Shown here piece after piece: positions 35,276 to 45,207 of a stretch of 64,000 bases of DNA. The translations under genes and the position numbers were made by a program. The notes under the pieces were generated by a model. The model was not told the DNA's origin, searched no databases, and saw only the letters and a list, made by a program, of their open reading frames with translations. Every line of letters starts with the position of its first letter. Within the stretch, counting starts at the first letter, position 1. This DNA comes from CAIYRG01 sp964494505. GTDB lineage: Bacteria > Pseudomonadota > Alphaproteobacteria > Micropepsales > Micropepsaceae. The stretch spans positions 248,001 to 312,000 of the forward strand of contig CAZBRO010000001.1 of the NCBI GenBank assembly GCA_964494505.1, written 5' to 3'.

Positions 35276-35776
35276 ATGATGCCCGCTGCAAGGATGCTTG
35301 TGCTCGGCGCCGCCGTCGTGGCCGTGGCAGCCTGCGCAGGCCCTCGCGGGCGTATCCGCGGGCCCGCCCCGATGGAAGGCCCGCGCCCGATCACCGAACA
35401 GGAGCAGGACATCCGCCTGATGCTTTCTTTCGACGGCAACAGCGACGGAACGGTGACGCGCGACGAAATGGAAGCCGCGCTCCGGCGGCAATTCGCCGAA
35501 TGCGACACCAATCATGACGGGCGGATCGATATGCGCGAGATGCAGGCCGAGAACGACCGCCGCTTCCGGGCCTTCGGGACCGGAGCATCGCCCCTGATCG
35601 ATTGGAATCAGAACGGCTTCATCGAATTCGACGAATTCGCCACCACAGCCCGTTCGGTGTTCGCCGAATTGGACAAGAACATGGATAACCGGCTGGATTC
35701 CAACGAACTCAGACTGCCGCAGCAGCTTCGCCGGGGGGGCCTTGCGGCTCCGCCGATGGAGCGGCGGCGGCAATAA
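35276..35776 (+). CDS. EF-hand calcium-binding lipoprotein-like protein
   Basis: About 166 residues from the ATG at 35276 (another ATG is the next codon). A short basic start, a hydrophobic stretch (MLVLGAAVVAVAAC) and a Cys give a plausible lipoprotein signal. Four EF-hand-like loops follow: DGNSDGTVTRDE, DTNHDGRIDMRE, DWNQNGFIEFDE and DKNMDNRLDSNE, in two pairs. It presumably binds calcium in the periplasm. The next gene encodes a clear paralogue with the same layout, so the two arose by duplication. The final ~20 residues are basic and Arg-rich. Confidence 0.85.
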   Translation: MMPAARMLVLGAAVVAVAACAGPRGRIRGPAPMEGPRPITEQEQDIRLMLSFDGNSDGTVTRDEMEAALRRQFAECDTNHDGRIDMREMQAENDRRFRAFGTGASPLIDWNQNGFIEFDEFATTARSVFAELDKNMDNRLDSNELRLPQQLRRGGLAAPPMERRRQ

Positions 35777-35846
35777 TGTGTTGGCCTCGCCGCTTTTCGC
35801 GGCCGGTCCTGGTGATGTAAATTGGTTTCTTCTGGAGGGTACCCTC

Positions 35847-36371
35847 ATGGTGCGCATGTCCGCTCTATCTGCCGCCGGTCTTGCGGCTCTGATCGTCGCC
35901 GCCGCGGGATTGGCCAACGCCGCCCAGAGGGTGCCCGCAGGCCTGCCGGCGAGTGCGGCGCTTCTGCTGCGCTATGACGCCAATCATGACGGCGTCATCA
36001 CCCGCGAAGAGATGGATGCCGGCCTGAAGGCCGATTTTGCCGCCGCCGACACCAATGGCGACGGTTGCCTGGACCCGGAGGAAGTGCGGCTCGAGAACCA
36101 GCGGCGCCTGACGCGCGACGGGGCAGAGGCCTCGCCCCTGGTCGATTGGAATCTGGACGGCTGCGTCGATCCGCGCGAATTCGGCAACACGGTCCATTCC
36201 TATTTCGAACTCGCGGACAAGACCCATGACGGGAAGGTCTCCCAGCTCGAGCTGCGCGGACCCTCGATGCCGATCGCGCCGCCCAGCGGGGCGCCGACCC
36301 GCACGGGCATGGCCAAGGACGGCTCGACCACCCAGACGCCCAGCAACCCCTACACCGGCCTGCCTTATTAG
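35847..36371 (+). CDS. secreted EF-hand calcium-binding protein
   Basis: Predicted 174 residues from the ATG at 35847, with TGGAGGGT upstream. It has a Sec signal peptide (AALIVAAAGLANAAQ; cleavage after about residue 25). Four EF-hand loops are visible: DANHDGVITREE, DTNGDGCLDPEE, DWNLDGCVDPRE and DKTHDGKVSQLE; two of them contain Cys that could pair in the periplasm. The protein ends in a Pro/Thr-rich tail. It lies 112 bases before the array of six TPR-glycosyltransferases, on the same strand. Whether it is functionally linked to them is unknown. Confidence 0.85.
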   Translation: MVRMSALSAAGLAALIVAAAGLANAAQRVPAGLPASAALLLRYDANHDGVITREEMDAGLKADFAAADTNGDGCLDPEEVRLENQRRLTRDGAEASPLVDWNLDGCVDPREFGNTVHSYFELADKTHDGKVSQLELRGPSMPIAPPSGAPTRTGMAKDGSTTQTPSNPYTGLPY

Positions 36372-36483
36372 CCCTGCTTCGTTGGGATAGTCGCGGCTTA
36401 CAATGGGGCGATCCGCCATTTTCGGCCGTCCTGATACCGGCTAAGACGGAACCCGTGATCATTGGGACCCCATCGGCCTGGCG

Positions 36484-38766
36484 ATGAGCAATTCCGTCTT
36501 GCAGAACGCAGCCGATCTCTCCCGCGCGGGCCGCTTCGCCGAGGCCGCCCAGCTTTATGGCGACATCCTCAAATCCAATCCCCGCCATTTCGAGGCGCTG
36601 CACGCATTGGGGCTGCTGCATTACCGCTCCGGGCGGCTTGAGGAAGCCGAGCGCCTGATCGGCCAGGCCGTCCAGGTCAATCCCGGCGCCGCCGACGCCC
36701 TCTACAATCGCGCTTCCCTGCTGATGCGGATGAACCGGCTCCCCGAGGCGGTCGAATGCTTCGGCCGGGCGATTGCCGTGAAGCCCGATTACGCGGAAGC
36801 CATCGGCAACCGTGGCGCGGTGATGCTTCGGATGGGCCGGGCCGCGGAGGGTCTTGCCGATTTCACCCGCCTGACGGCGCTTCGTCCCACCCTGCCGCAT
36901 GGCTGGGGCAATCAGGGGGGGGCGTTGCTGATGCTCGGGCGCGCAGGCGACGCGCTTCAGAGCTTCGACAAGGCGCTGTCGCTCAAAGCCGATGTGGCCG
37001 AATTCTGGAAAGGCCGTGCCGGGGCCTTGGCGGGGCTGAAGCGCGAAAGCGAAGCCCTCATTGCGATGGATCGCGCCCTCTCGCTCGAGCCGAAGAATCC
37101 GGAGCTGCTTTATCGCCGCGCCGATCTGCTTTTTGCCATGAACCGCAATCTCGATGCCGCGCGCGCCTATGAGGCGTTTCTGGCGGTCATGCCCGATCAC
37201 GCGCAAGGCTGGAACATGCGCGGCGTCGCGCTGGCGGGCCTGAAACGGCAGGCCGATGCGCTCGGCTCGTTCGAGAAAGCAACCGCGCTCGATCCCGGCC
37301 ACGCCGACGCCTGGAACAACCGCGCCAACATCCTGTTCGAGCTGAAGCGCTTCGAAGAGGCTGCGCGCGCCTACGAGCAGGTGCTGAAGCTCGAACCCGA
37401 TCTTCCTTATGCGGAAGGGTTTCTGATCCAGTGCCGCACCCGGATTTGCGATTGGAGCCATCTCGACGAGGATCGCCGCCGGCTCTCGGCGGGTCTGGCC
37501 CAGGGCAAGCGCATCATCGATCCGCAGGGCAACCTTGCGATCTCGCGCTCGCCGGAGGATCAACTCCAATGCGCGCGCATCTTCATGGCCGACGAGCAAG
37601 CCGGCCCGGCCCTCTGGCGCGGCGAGCGCTATCGGCACGAGCGCATCCGGGTCGCGTATCTGACGGCCGATTTCCGGCCCCATCCGGTCGCGTTCCTCGC
37701 CGCCGGCGTCTTCGAGCATCACGACAGGAGCCGGTTCGAGACCTTCGGCGTCTCCTTCGGCGCGTGGGGCGAAAGTGAAATCCGTACACGGATCATGGCC
37801 GCATTCGAGCGTTTCCACGATGCGCGGGCCATGACCGATGCTGCTGTGGCTGCCATGCTGAAAGAGATGGAGATCGATGTCGCCGTCGATCTGATGGGCT
37901 TCACCGAAGGCTGCCGCCCGGCGATCCTGGCCCAGCGCGCAGCCCCTGTGCAGGTGAATTTCCTGGGCTTTCCCGGCACCGTTGGCGCCAAGGACATGGA
38001 TTACATCCTCGCCGACCGCATCGTCATCCCCGACGATCAGCGCCGCTTCTACAGCGAAGAGGTGGTTTATCTGCCCGATCAGTATCAGGCCAACGATTCC
38101 AAGCGCCGCGTGGCGGAGGCCACTCCCACGCGCGCCGAGGCAGGTCTGCCGGAAACCGGCTTCGTGTTCTGCTGCTTCAACAACAACCACAAGATCACGC
38201 CGGAGATGTTCGGCATCTGGATGCGCCTGCTCGCAGGCGTGGAGGGAAGCGTCTTCTGGCTGCTCGAAGACAGTCCCGCGGTTGCGGCCAATCTCCGTCG
38301 CGAGGCACGCGCGCGCGGCGTGGACCCGGGCCGCCTCATCTTCGCGCCGCGCACCACGCCGCCCGAGCATCTGGCCCGGCAGAAGTTCGCCGATCTCTTC
38401 CTCGACACCTCGCCCTATACCGCGCACACGACCTGCAGCGATGCGCTCTGGGTCGGCTTGCCGGTGGTGACGTTCCTCGGGCCCACTTTCGCCGCGCGAG
38501 TCGCGGGAAGCCTGTTGCACGCCGCGGGAATGCCGGAACTGGTGACGCGATCGCCCGAGGAATACGAATCGCTTGCGCTGCATCTCGCGCGAGACCCTAA
38601 GGCGCTTGCCGCCGTCAAAGCGAAGCTCCGCGCCAATCGTGACGTTTGCGCCCTGTTCGACACCGCACGCTTCACGCGCCATCTGGAGCGCGCCTTCACC
38701 GCGATGGTGGAGCGCCGGCAAATGGGCCTGGCACCGGCGAGCTTCGGGGTGGAGTCCTCGGCATGA
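36484..38766 (+). CDS. TPR protein with GT41 (O-GlcNAc transferase/SPINDLY-like) domain, array member 1
   Basis: A 760-residue protein. Residues ~1-340 are about nine 34-residue TPRs (first: SRAGRFAEAAQLYGDILKSN, then HFEALHALGLLHYRSGRLEEAE). A linker with CDW follows. The catalytic GT-B part starts near residue 387 with RIRVAYLTADF. His400 (FRPHPVA) matches the first catalytic His of OGT, Lys570 (FNNNHKITP) the UDP-binding Lys, and His648 (TAHTTCSDALW) the second conserved His. GT41 enzymes attach a sugar from a UDP donor to Ser/Thr of proteins, with the TPRs choosing the substrate. No signal peptide, so it is cytoplasmic. Its stop overlaps the start of member 2. Confidence 0.9.
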   Translation: MSNSVLQNAADLSRAGRFAEAAQLYGDILKSNPRHFEALHALGLLHYRSGRLEEAERLIGQAVQVNPGAADALYNRASLLMRMNRLPEAVECFGRAIAVKPDYAEAIGNRGAVMLRMGRAAEGLADFTRLTALRPTLPHGWGNQGGALLMLGRAGDALQSFDKALSLKADVAEFWKGRAGALAGLKRESEALIAMDRALSLEPKNPELLYRRADLLFAMNRNLDAARAYEAFLAVMPDHAQGWNMRGVALAGLKRQADALGSFEKATALDPGHADAWNNRANILFELKRFEEAARAYEQVLKLEPDLPYAEGFLIQCRTRICDWSHLDEDRRRLSAGLAQGKRIIDPQGNLAISRSPEDQLQCARIFMADEQAGPALWRGERYRHERIRVAYLTADFRPHPVAFLAAGVFEHHDRSRFETFGVSFGAWGESEIRTRIMAAFERFHDARAMTDAAVAAMLKEMEIDVAVDLMGFTEGCRPAILAQRAAPVQVNFLGFPGTVGAKDMDYILADRIVIPDDQRRFYSEEVVYLPDQYQANDSKRRVAEATPTRAEAGLPETGFVFCCFNNNHKITPEMFGIWMRLLAGVEGSVFWLLEDSPAVAANLRREARARGVDPGRLIFAPRTTPPEHLARQKFADLFLDTSPYTAHTTCSDALWVGLPVVTFLGPTFAARVAGSLLHAAGMPELVTRSPEEYESLALHLARDPKALAAVKAKLRANRDVCALFDTARFTRHLERAFTAMVERRQMGLAPASFGVESSA

Positions 38767-40946
38767 ACGAGGCCATCCTGCAGGACGCGATGCGATTGCG
38801 CCGGGCGGGACGGCTCGCGGAAGCCGCCGCCCTCTACAGCGCAATCCTGCGCGAGCAGCCCAGGCACTTCGAGGCGCTGCATGCGCTGGGGATTCTCCGC
38901 TATCAGGCGGGCGCGCTGGATGAGGCCGAGCGGTTGATCGGAGAAGCCGTTCTGGTCAATCCGGAGGCGGCGGACGCGCTCTACAATCGCGGCTCGCTGC
39001 TGATGCGCATGAGCCGGCCCTCGGATGCGCTCGCCTGTTTCGGCCGCGCGATTGCGCTGAAGCCCGATTACGCCGAAGCCTTCGGCAATCGCGGCGCGCT
39101 GCTGATGCAGTTCGGCCGGCCGGCCGAGGCGCTCGCCGATTTCGAAACCCTCGTCCGGCTCCGCCCCTCCTTGCCGCAGGCATGGTTCAATCTCGGCGGT
39201 TCGCAGATGAAGCTCGATCGTCTGGACGACGCCTATGAGAGCTACGGCCGCGCGTTGGCGCTGAAGCCCGATTATGCCGACGCGCGCCGGGGGCGCGGCT
39301 CGGTCGCCTTTACGCTCGGCCGCCATGACGAGGCGCTGGCGGACGCGGACGCGGTGCTCAAGTCGAACCCGCGCGATGCGGCGGCGTGGGAGTTGCGCGG
39401 CAATGTGCTCTCCGAACTCGGCCGCCATGAAGAGGCGCTGGCGAGCTATGACAATTCGCTCGCGCTCGTGCCCGCCAATGCCGATGCGCTCTACCATCGG
39501 GGGCACAATCTGATGGCGCTGCGCCGCGTCGACGAAGCCGCCCGCGCTTACGAAAAGGCCCTCGGAATCGCGCCCGACCGCCCCTATGCGCGCGGCTATC
39601 TCGCCTTTGCCAAGCTCTGTTCCTGCGATTGGGCGCATATCGAGACCGAAGCCGCCGCTGTCACGACGGAATTGCGGGCGGAGAAGCTCGTGTCCCCCTT
39701 CCACGCGCTCGTGCTCTGCTCGGGGGCGGAGGGTACGCTCGCCGCAACACGCGCCTTCGCCGCGCAGAATTATCCGCCGCAAAAGCCGCTCTGGACCGGC
39801 GAGCGCTACGCAAACGGCCGCATCCGCGTCGCTTATCTTTCGGCGAATTTCCACGATCATGCCGTGGCCCGTCAGATCGCCGGCGTCTTGGAGCATCACG
39901 ACCATGCGCGCTTCGAGGTCATCGGATTTTCGTATGGGCCCGAGGATGGCGGCGTCATGCGGCCCCGGCTGAAGCAGGCGCTCGACCGTTTCATCGACGT
40001 TCGAGGCGAAAGCGCGAGCGCCATCGCCCGACGCTTGCGCGAAAACGAAATCGGTATCGCGGTTGATCTGATGGGTTTCACGGAATTGTCGCGGCCGGAG
40101 ATTCTTTCTTATCGGCCGTCGCCGGTGCAGGTGAATTTCCTCGGCTATCCCGGCACGATGGGACTGGACTATGTCGATTATCTGATCGCCGACGCCACTG
40201 TCATTCCGGAAAGCGATAGCGCGCGCTACGCCGAAAAACTGGTAAGGCTGCCCCACGCCTATCTCTGCACCGACAATGCCCGCGCGATTTCCCCGCGCGT
40301 GCCCTCGCGCACCGAAGCGGGTTTGCCGGAAACGGGTTTCGTCTTCTGCTGCTTCAACCACAGCTACAAGATCGTGCCCGCCGTTTTCGAGGTCTGGATG
40401 CGGCTTCTTCGCGCGCTGCCGGAGAGCGTGCTGTGGCTGTCTCCGGCAAACGCGGCTGCGGCCGCCAATCTCAAACGCGAAGCCGCCGCGCGCGGCGTCG
40501 ACCCGAAACGCATCGTGTTCGCCGATTATGTCGCCGGCGATGCCGATCATCTGGCGCGGCTGACATGCGCCGATCTGTTTCTCGATACGCTTCCCTACAA
40601 TGCGCACGCGACCGCCTCGGACGCCCTCTGGTCGGGAGTGCCGGTGCTCACGGTCAAGGGCGAAGCCTTTCCGGGCCGCGTCGCGGCGAGTCTGTTGTCC
40701 GCGCTCGGCATGGAGGAAATGGTTGCCTCCTCGCTCGAAGCCTATGAGACGATGGCGCTGAAACTCGCGCGCGATGCCGGCAGCCTGGCGGCGCTGAAGG
40801 CGAAGCTCGCGCGCCAGCGCGAAATCGCGCCATTGTTCGACACCGCCCGATTCACGCGCAATCTGGAGCGCGCCTTCACCGCCATGTGGGAGCTGAGCCA
40901 GAGGGGGCTTGCGCCCGAGGCGTTCCGCGTTACGGATATCCCATGA
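38763..40946 (+). CDS. TPR-GT41 protein, array member 2
   Basis: A 727-residue paralogue starting MNEAILQDAMRLRRAGRLAE at the ATG overlapping the previous TGA. It has about eight TPRs, one fewer than member 1, then the CDW linker (KLCSCDWAH) and the catalytic module. The first catalytic His is His366 (FHDHAVA); also visible are DLMGFTE, FLGYPGTMG, the UDP Lys in FNHSYKIVP and HATASDALW. In this copy the motif around the second His is HAT rather than HTT. The catalytic part after His366 is 361 residues, as in the other members. ADADAVLKSN-type repeats are more diverged in the middle TPRs. Confidence 0.9.
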   Translation: MNEAILQDAMRLRRAGRLAEAAALYSAILREQPRHFEALHALGILRYQAGALDEAERLIGEAVLVNPEAADALYNRGSLLMRMSRPSDALACFGRAIALKPDYAEAFGNRGALLMQFGRPAEALADFETLVRLRPSLPQAWFNLGGSQMKLDRLDDAYESYGRALALKPDYADARRGRGSVAFTLGRHDEALADADAVLKSNPRDAAAWELRGNVLSELGRHEEALASYDNSLALVPANADALYHRGHNLMALRRVDEAARAYEKALGIAPDRPYARGYLAFAKLCSCDWAHIETEAAAVTTELRAEKLVSPFHALVLCSGAEGTLAATRAFAAQNYPPQKPLWTGERYANGRIRVAYLSANFHDHAVARQIAGVLEHHDHARFEVIGFSYGPEDGGVMRPRLKQALDRFIDVRGESASAIARRLRENEIGIAVDLMGFTELSRPEILSYRPSPVQVNFLGYPGTMGLDYVDYLIADATVIPESDSARYAEKLVRLPHAYLCTDNARAISPRVPSRTEAGLPETGFVFCCFNHSYKIVPAVFEVWMRLLRALPESVLWLSPANAAAAANLKREAAARGVDPKRIVFADYVAGDADHLARLTCADLFLDTLPYNAHATASDALWSGVPVLTVKGEAFPGRVAASLLSALGMEEMVASSLEAYETMALKLARDAGSLAALKAKLARQREIAPLFDTARFTRNLERAFTAMWELSQRGLAPEAFRVTDIP

Positions 40947-43231
40947 CCGAAATGCTGCTTCAGGATGCGAACCGTCTCCGCCGTTCCGGCAAGCTTGCCG
41001 AAGCGGCCGAGCTTTACGGCCGCGTGCTCACGGCAAACCCGGCCCATTTCGAGGCGCTTCACGCGCTCGGGCTCATATCCTACCAGGGCGGGCGGCTGGA
41101 AGAGGCCGAGCGGCTGATCGCGCGGGCGGTTTCCGTCAATCCGCAAAGCCCCGACGCCGCCTATAACCACGCCTGCCTGTTGCAGCGGCTGAACCGCCCG
41201 GAGGAGGCGCTTCAATCCTTCGACCGCGCGCTCGCTGCGCGTCCTGCCTATCTCGAAGCGCTGGTCAATCGCGGCGGCGTCCTGATGGGGCTGAAGCGTT
41301 ACGAGGAGGCGCTCGCGAATTCGGAGCAGGTGGTCGCGCTGAAGCCCGATTTGGCCGAAGTCTGGAACAATCATGCGGGCGTGCTGCTGATACTACAGCG
41401 TCTGGATGAGGCGCTTTCGGCCGCCGACCATGCCCTCGTGCTGAAGCCGGAATATGTGCAGGCGTGGAAGAACAAGGCCGCGATACTGACGGGGCTCCGC
41501 CGCTATGAAGAGGGGATCTCAGCCGTCGACAAGGCGCTCAAATTTGCGCCGAACGATTTGGAATCGCTTGCCCGGCGCGCGGATCTGCTCGCATTCGCCG
41601 GGCGGCCCGAGGAATCGGCTGCGGCCCATGAGCGCTATCTCCAGCTGAAGCCGGGCGATGCAAATGCCTGGCACGCGCGCGGCTATCAATTCAAGCTGCT
41701 GAACCGGCGCGCCGAGGCGCTCGACTGTTTCGAGAAGGCGGCGGCGCTTTCCCCCGGCGATCTCGCGATCCTCGAAAGCCGCGCCAACATGGCCTTCGAG
41801 CTGGAGCACTGGGAAGATGCGGCGCGCGATTACGAGGTGCTGGCGGCGGGGGATGCTCCGCCCTCCTGGCTGCCGGGCTATCTCGCGATGTGCCATCTTC
41901 ACACCTGCGATTGGCGGGCGCTGGATGACGAACGGGCCGCGATTTCGGCATCGCTCGAAGCGGGAAAGTTCGTCATCGATCCGACCGGCTGCGCCGTCAT
42001 CACGCGTTCGCCGGCCGAACAATTGCAATGCGCGCGCATCTGGGCCGCAGACAAATATCCGCCGCAGCCTCTCCGCCTCTGGAACGGAGAGCGCTACGGC
42101 CACGAGAAGATTCGCGTAGCCTATCTCTCGGCCGATTTCCGCGCCCACGCCACCGCCTTTCTGATGGCCGGCGTGTTCGAGCACCATGACAGGAGCCGAT
42201 TCGAGACGGCTGCGATCACCTATTCGTCGGACGACAGAAGCCCGATGCGGTCCCGGCTCCAAGCCGCCTTCGGCCGCTTCATCGATGTGCGCGACAAGAC
42301 CGACGAACAGGTGGCGCGCCTGATGCGCGAGATGGAAATCGACATCGCCGTCGATCTGAAGGGCTACACCGCGGAAAGCCGCCCCGGCATCCTGAGCTTC
42401 CGGCCTGCGCCGGTGCAGGCCCATCATCTGGGTTTCCCCGGCACCATGGGCGTGGACTTCGTCGATTACCTCATCGCGGACCCGGTTGTCGTGCCGCCCG
42501 AGCATCGCGCCTTCTATACCGAAGAGATCGCCTATCTGCCCGACACCTATCAATGCAACGATCGCCTGCGCCGCGCCGGGCGCACGCCGACGCGCATCGA
42601 GGCGGGGCTCCCGGCCGGGTTCGTGTTCTGCTGCTTCAACAACAACCATAAGATCGGGCCCGAAATGTTTGGCGCCTGGATGCGCATCCTCGCCGCCGTG
42701 CCGGGAAGCGTGCTCTGGCTGTTCAAGGACAATGAATCGGTGTCCGCCAATCTGAAGCGCGAGGCGAGCACGCGCGGTGTGGACCCCAACCGGCTGATCT
42801 TCGCGACCCGCACGGATCAGGCCGCCCATCTCGCGCGCCACGGGCTTGCCGATCTGTTCCTGGATACGCTCCCCTACAACGCGCACACCACAGCGAGCGA
42901 CGCGCTGTGGGTGGGTCTGCCGGTTCTGACGTCTATCGGTTCCACCTTTGCCGGCCGCGTGGCGGCGAGCCTCGACTGTGCGGCCGGTATCCCCGAACTC
43001 GTCACCCATTCGCTCGCCGAGTACGAGGCGCTGGCCGTGAAGCTCGCGCGCGAACCGGCGATGCTGGCCGCCATCAAGGCGAAGCTCGCGCAGAACCGCG
43101 ACACCTGCGCGCTGTTCGATACGGCGCGCTTCACGCGCAATCTCGAAGCGGTCTACATCCGGATGCGGGAGCGTTCCGAGAGCGGCTTCCCGCCCCAGAC
43201 ATTCTCGGTGGAGGACGCGCCCGCGCCATGA
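40943..43231 (+). CDS. TPR-GT41 protein, array member 3
   Basis: A 762-residue paralogue starting MTEMLLQDANRLRRSGKLAE, overlapping the stop of member 2. It has about nine TPRs, the longest N-terminal part of the six, with the linker motif HTCDWRALDDER. His402 (FRAHATA) is the catalytic His, followed by DLKGYTAESRPG, HLGFPGTMG, Lys in FNNNHKIGP and NAHTTASDALWVG. The conserved DLMG motif is DLKG here, as in member 5. All expected OGT motifs are present, so the enzyme should be active. No signal peptide or membrane segment. Confidence 0.9.
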   Translation: MTEMLLQDANRLRRSGKLAEAAELYGRVLTANPAHFEALHALGLISYQGGRLEEAERLIARAVSVNPQSPDAAYNHACLLQRLNRPEEALQSFDRALAARPAYLEALVNRGGVLMGLKRYEEALANSEQVVALKPDLAEVWNNHAGVLLILQRLDEALSAADHALVLKPEYVQAWKNKAAILTGLRRYEEGISAVDKALKFAPNDLESLARRADLLAFAGRPEESAAAHERYLQLKPGDANAWHARGYQFKLLNRRAEALDCFEKAAALSPGDLAILESRANMAFELEHWEDAARDYEVLAAGDAPPSWLPGYLAMCHLHTCDWRALDDERAAISASLEAGKFVIDPTGCAVITRSPAEQLQCARIWAADKYPPQPLRLWNGERYGHEKIRVAYLSADFRAHATAFLMAGVFEHHDRSRFETAAITYSSDDRSPMRSRLQAAFGRFIDVRDKTDEQVARLMREMEIDIAVDLKGYTAESRPGILSFRPAPVQAHHLGFPGTMGVDFVDYLIADPVVVPPEHRAFYTEEIAYLPDTYQCNDRLRRAGRTPTRIEAGLPAGFVFCCFNNNHKIGPEMFGAWMRILAAVPGSVLWLFKDNESVSANLKREASTRGVDPNRLIFATRTDQAAHLARHGLADLFLDTLPYNAHTTASDALWVGLPVLTSIGSTFAGRVAASLDCAAGIPELVTHSLAEYEALAVKLAREPAMLAAIKAKLAQNRDTCALFDTARFTRNLEAVYIRMRERSESGFPPQTFSVEDAPAP

Positions 43232-45207
43232 ACGCGGGGCTGATCTTCGATGCCCAACGCGCGCACCGTCAGGGCGATGTGTCGGAAGCGGCCCGGCTCT
43301 ATACGCTCGCGCTCCGGGCGGACGCGCGGAATTTCGATGCGCTCTATGCCCTCGGCACCTTGCGCTACGACGCGGGCCTGGTCGAAGACGCGGAGCGTCT
43401 GCTGGCCGAGGCCGTTCGTCTCGCTCCGCATTCGGCCGATGCGCAATACGCCCATGCCCGCGCCATGCTGGCGCTGAACCGCCACGCGCAGGCGCTGGCT
43501 TTGTTCGACAAGGTGCTGGCGCTCGATCCCCTGCATGCGCGCGCGCCGCTCGACCGCGCGAACGCGCTGCTTGCGCTCCGCCGCTATGGCGAGGCGGTCG
43601 AGGCCTACGCGCTTTGGCTCGCTCGTCACCCCGATTCCGCCGAAGCCTGGCACAATCGCGGCGTGGCGCTGTCCGAACTGAAGCGGTTCGAGGATGCGGT
43701 CGCCGCATTCTCCGAAGCGCTTCGGCTGCGGCCGGACAGCGCGCAAACCTGGCACAATCGCGGGCTGGCACAGGGCGAGCTGAAATCGTTCGAGCCGGCG
43801 GCCTCCGATCATGCACGCGCGCTCGCCCTCGATCCGGAACTCCCTTTTGCGCGCGGCCATCTGGTGATCGCGAAACTCACTGCATGCGACTGGCAGGGGC
43901 TCGCCGAGGAACGGGCGAAACTTACGGCCGCGCTGCGGGCGGGAAGCCGGGCCATCGTGCCGTTCGGCAGCATCATGATCTGCGATTCGCCCGCCGATCA
44001 GCGGCTCGCGGCAGCGGCCTGGATGACCCGCCACGCGAACGTGCCGCGGCCGCTCTGGCGCGGCGAGCGCTACGGGCATGAGCGCATCCGGGTTGCCTAT
44101 GTGTCGGGCGATTTCCGCACCCATCCGGTGGCGATCCTGATGGCCGGCGTCTTCGAACATCATGACCGCGCCCGCTTCGAAACGATCGGCATTTCGTTCG
44201 GGCCCGATGATGGCAGCTTCATTCGCGCCCGCGTGGCCGGCGCCTTCGACCGCTTCATCGATTGCCGCGTCAGAAGCGATCTCGATATCGCCATGCTGCT
44301 GCGCCAGATGGAAGCCGACATCGCGGTCGACTTGATGGGCCCTACGGCCGATTGCCGGAGCGGCATTTTCGCCTGCCGTCCGGCGCCCGTGCAGGTGAAT
44401 TATCTCGGCTACCCCGGCACCATGGCCTCAGTGTTCATGGATTACATCGTGGCCGACCGCATCGTCCTTCCGCCGGACGAGCAGCGCCATTACAGCGAGA
44501 AGATCGCCTATCTGCCGGACACCTATTTCGCCAATGACGACAAGCGGGCCATCGCGCGCCCTAAGCCCACCCGCGCCGAAGCCGGCCTGCCGCAGCAGGG
44601 CATGGTGTTCTGTTCCTTCAACAACACGCTGAAATTCACACCTGAAATTTTCGCGGCCTGGATGCGCATCCTCGCCGCCGTGCCGGGAAGCGTGCTCTGG
44701 CTTTCGGACACCAACGACGCGGCGCGTAAGAATCTGGCGCGCGAAGCCGAAGGGCAGGGCGTGGCAAGCGAGCGCATCGTCTTCGCGCCGCATCTTGCAT
44801 CGCTCGACGATCATCTGGCGCGGCTTTCGCTCGCCGATTTGTTCCTCGACACGCTCCCCTGCAACGCGCACACCACGGCCGCCGATGCCTTGTGGGCGGG
44901 CGTTCCGCTTCTGACGTGCAAGGGCACGACCTTCGCGGGCCGCGTCGCGGCGAGCCTGCTCCATGCGGTGGGCCTCTCCGAACTGGTGACGGATTCGCTT
45001 CGAGACTACGAAGATCTGGCGGTCGGGCTGGCCTGCGATCCCGCGCGCCGCATCGCACTCAGGAAAACACTCGCGCGCAACCGCACAGCCGCGCCCCTTT
45101 TCGATACCGCCCGCTTCACGCGCAATCTCGAAGCCGCGTTCACGGCCATGCACGCCCGCAGCATAAGGGGTGAACCGCCGCAGAGCTTCGCCGTGGAGGC
45201 GCCGTGA
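43228..45207 (+). CDS. TPR-GT41 protein, array member 4
   Basis: A 659-residue paralogue starting MNAGLIFDAQRAHRQGDVSE at the ATG overlapping the stop of member 3. The TPR region is shorter, about six repeats (HNRGVALSELKRFEDAVAAF is one). The linker carries TACDWQGLAEER. His299 (FRTHPVA) starts the catalytic part, then DLMGPTADCRSG, YLGYPGTMA, a slightly different UDP-Lys motif (CSFNNTLKFTP) and NAHTTAADALWAG. The 360 residues after His299 keep the length of the other members. Confidence 0.9.
   Translation: MNAGLIFDAQRAHRQGDVSEAARLYTLALRADARNFDALYALGTLRYDAGLVEDAERLLAEAVRLAPHSADAQYAHARAMLALNRHAQALALFDKVLALDPLHARAPLDRANALLALRRYGEAVEAYALWLARHPDSAEAWHNRGVALSELKRFEDAVAAFSEALRLRPDSAQTWHNRGLAQGELKSFEPAASDHARALALDPELPFARGHLVIAKLTACDWQGLAEERAKLTAALRAGSRAIVPFGSIMICDSPADQRLAAAAWMTRHANVPRPLWRGERYGHERIRVAYVSGDFRTHPVAILMAGVFEHHDRARFETIGISFGPDDGSFIRARVAGAFDRFIDCRVRSDLDIAMLLRQMEADIAVDLMGPTADCRSGIFACRPAPVQVNYLGYPGTMASVFMDYIVADRIVLPPDEQRHYSEKIAYLPDTYFANDDKRAIARPKPTRAEAGLPQQGMVFCSFNNTLKFTPEIFAAWMRILAAVPGSVLWLSDTNDAARKNLAREAEGQGVASERIVFAPHLASLDDHLARLSLADLFLDTLPCNAHTTAADALWAGVPLLTCKGTTFAGRVAASLLHAVGLSELVTDSLRDYEDLAVGLACDPARRIALRKTLARNRTAAPLFDTARFTRNLEAAFTAMHARSIRGEPPQSFAVEAP

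Noticed and set aside
35998..38844. Minus-strand open frame of about 950 codons across the start of the TPR-GT41 array
   Set aside because: It mirrors the TPR and catalytic codons of member 1 and has no motif of its own. Similar shadows occur under each array member.
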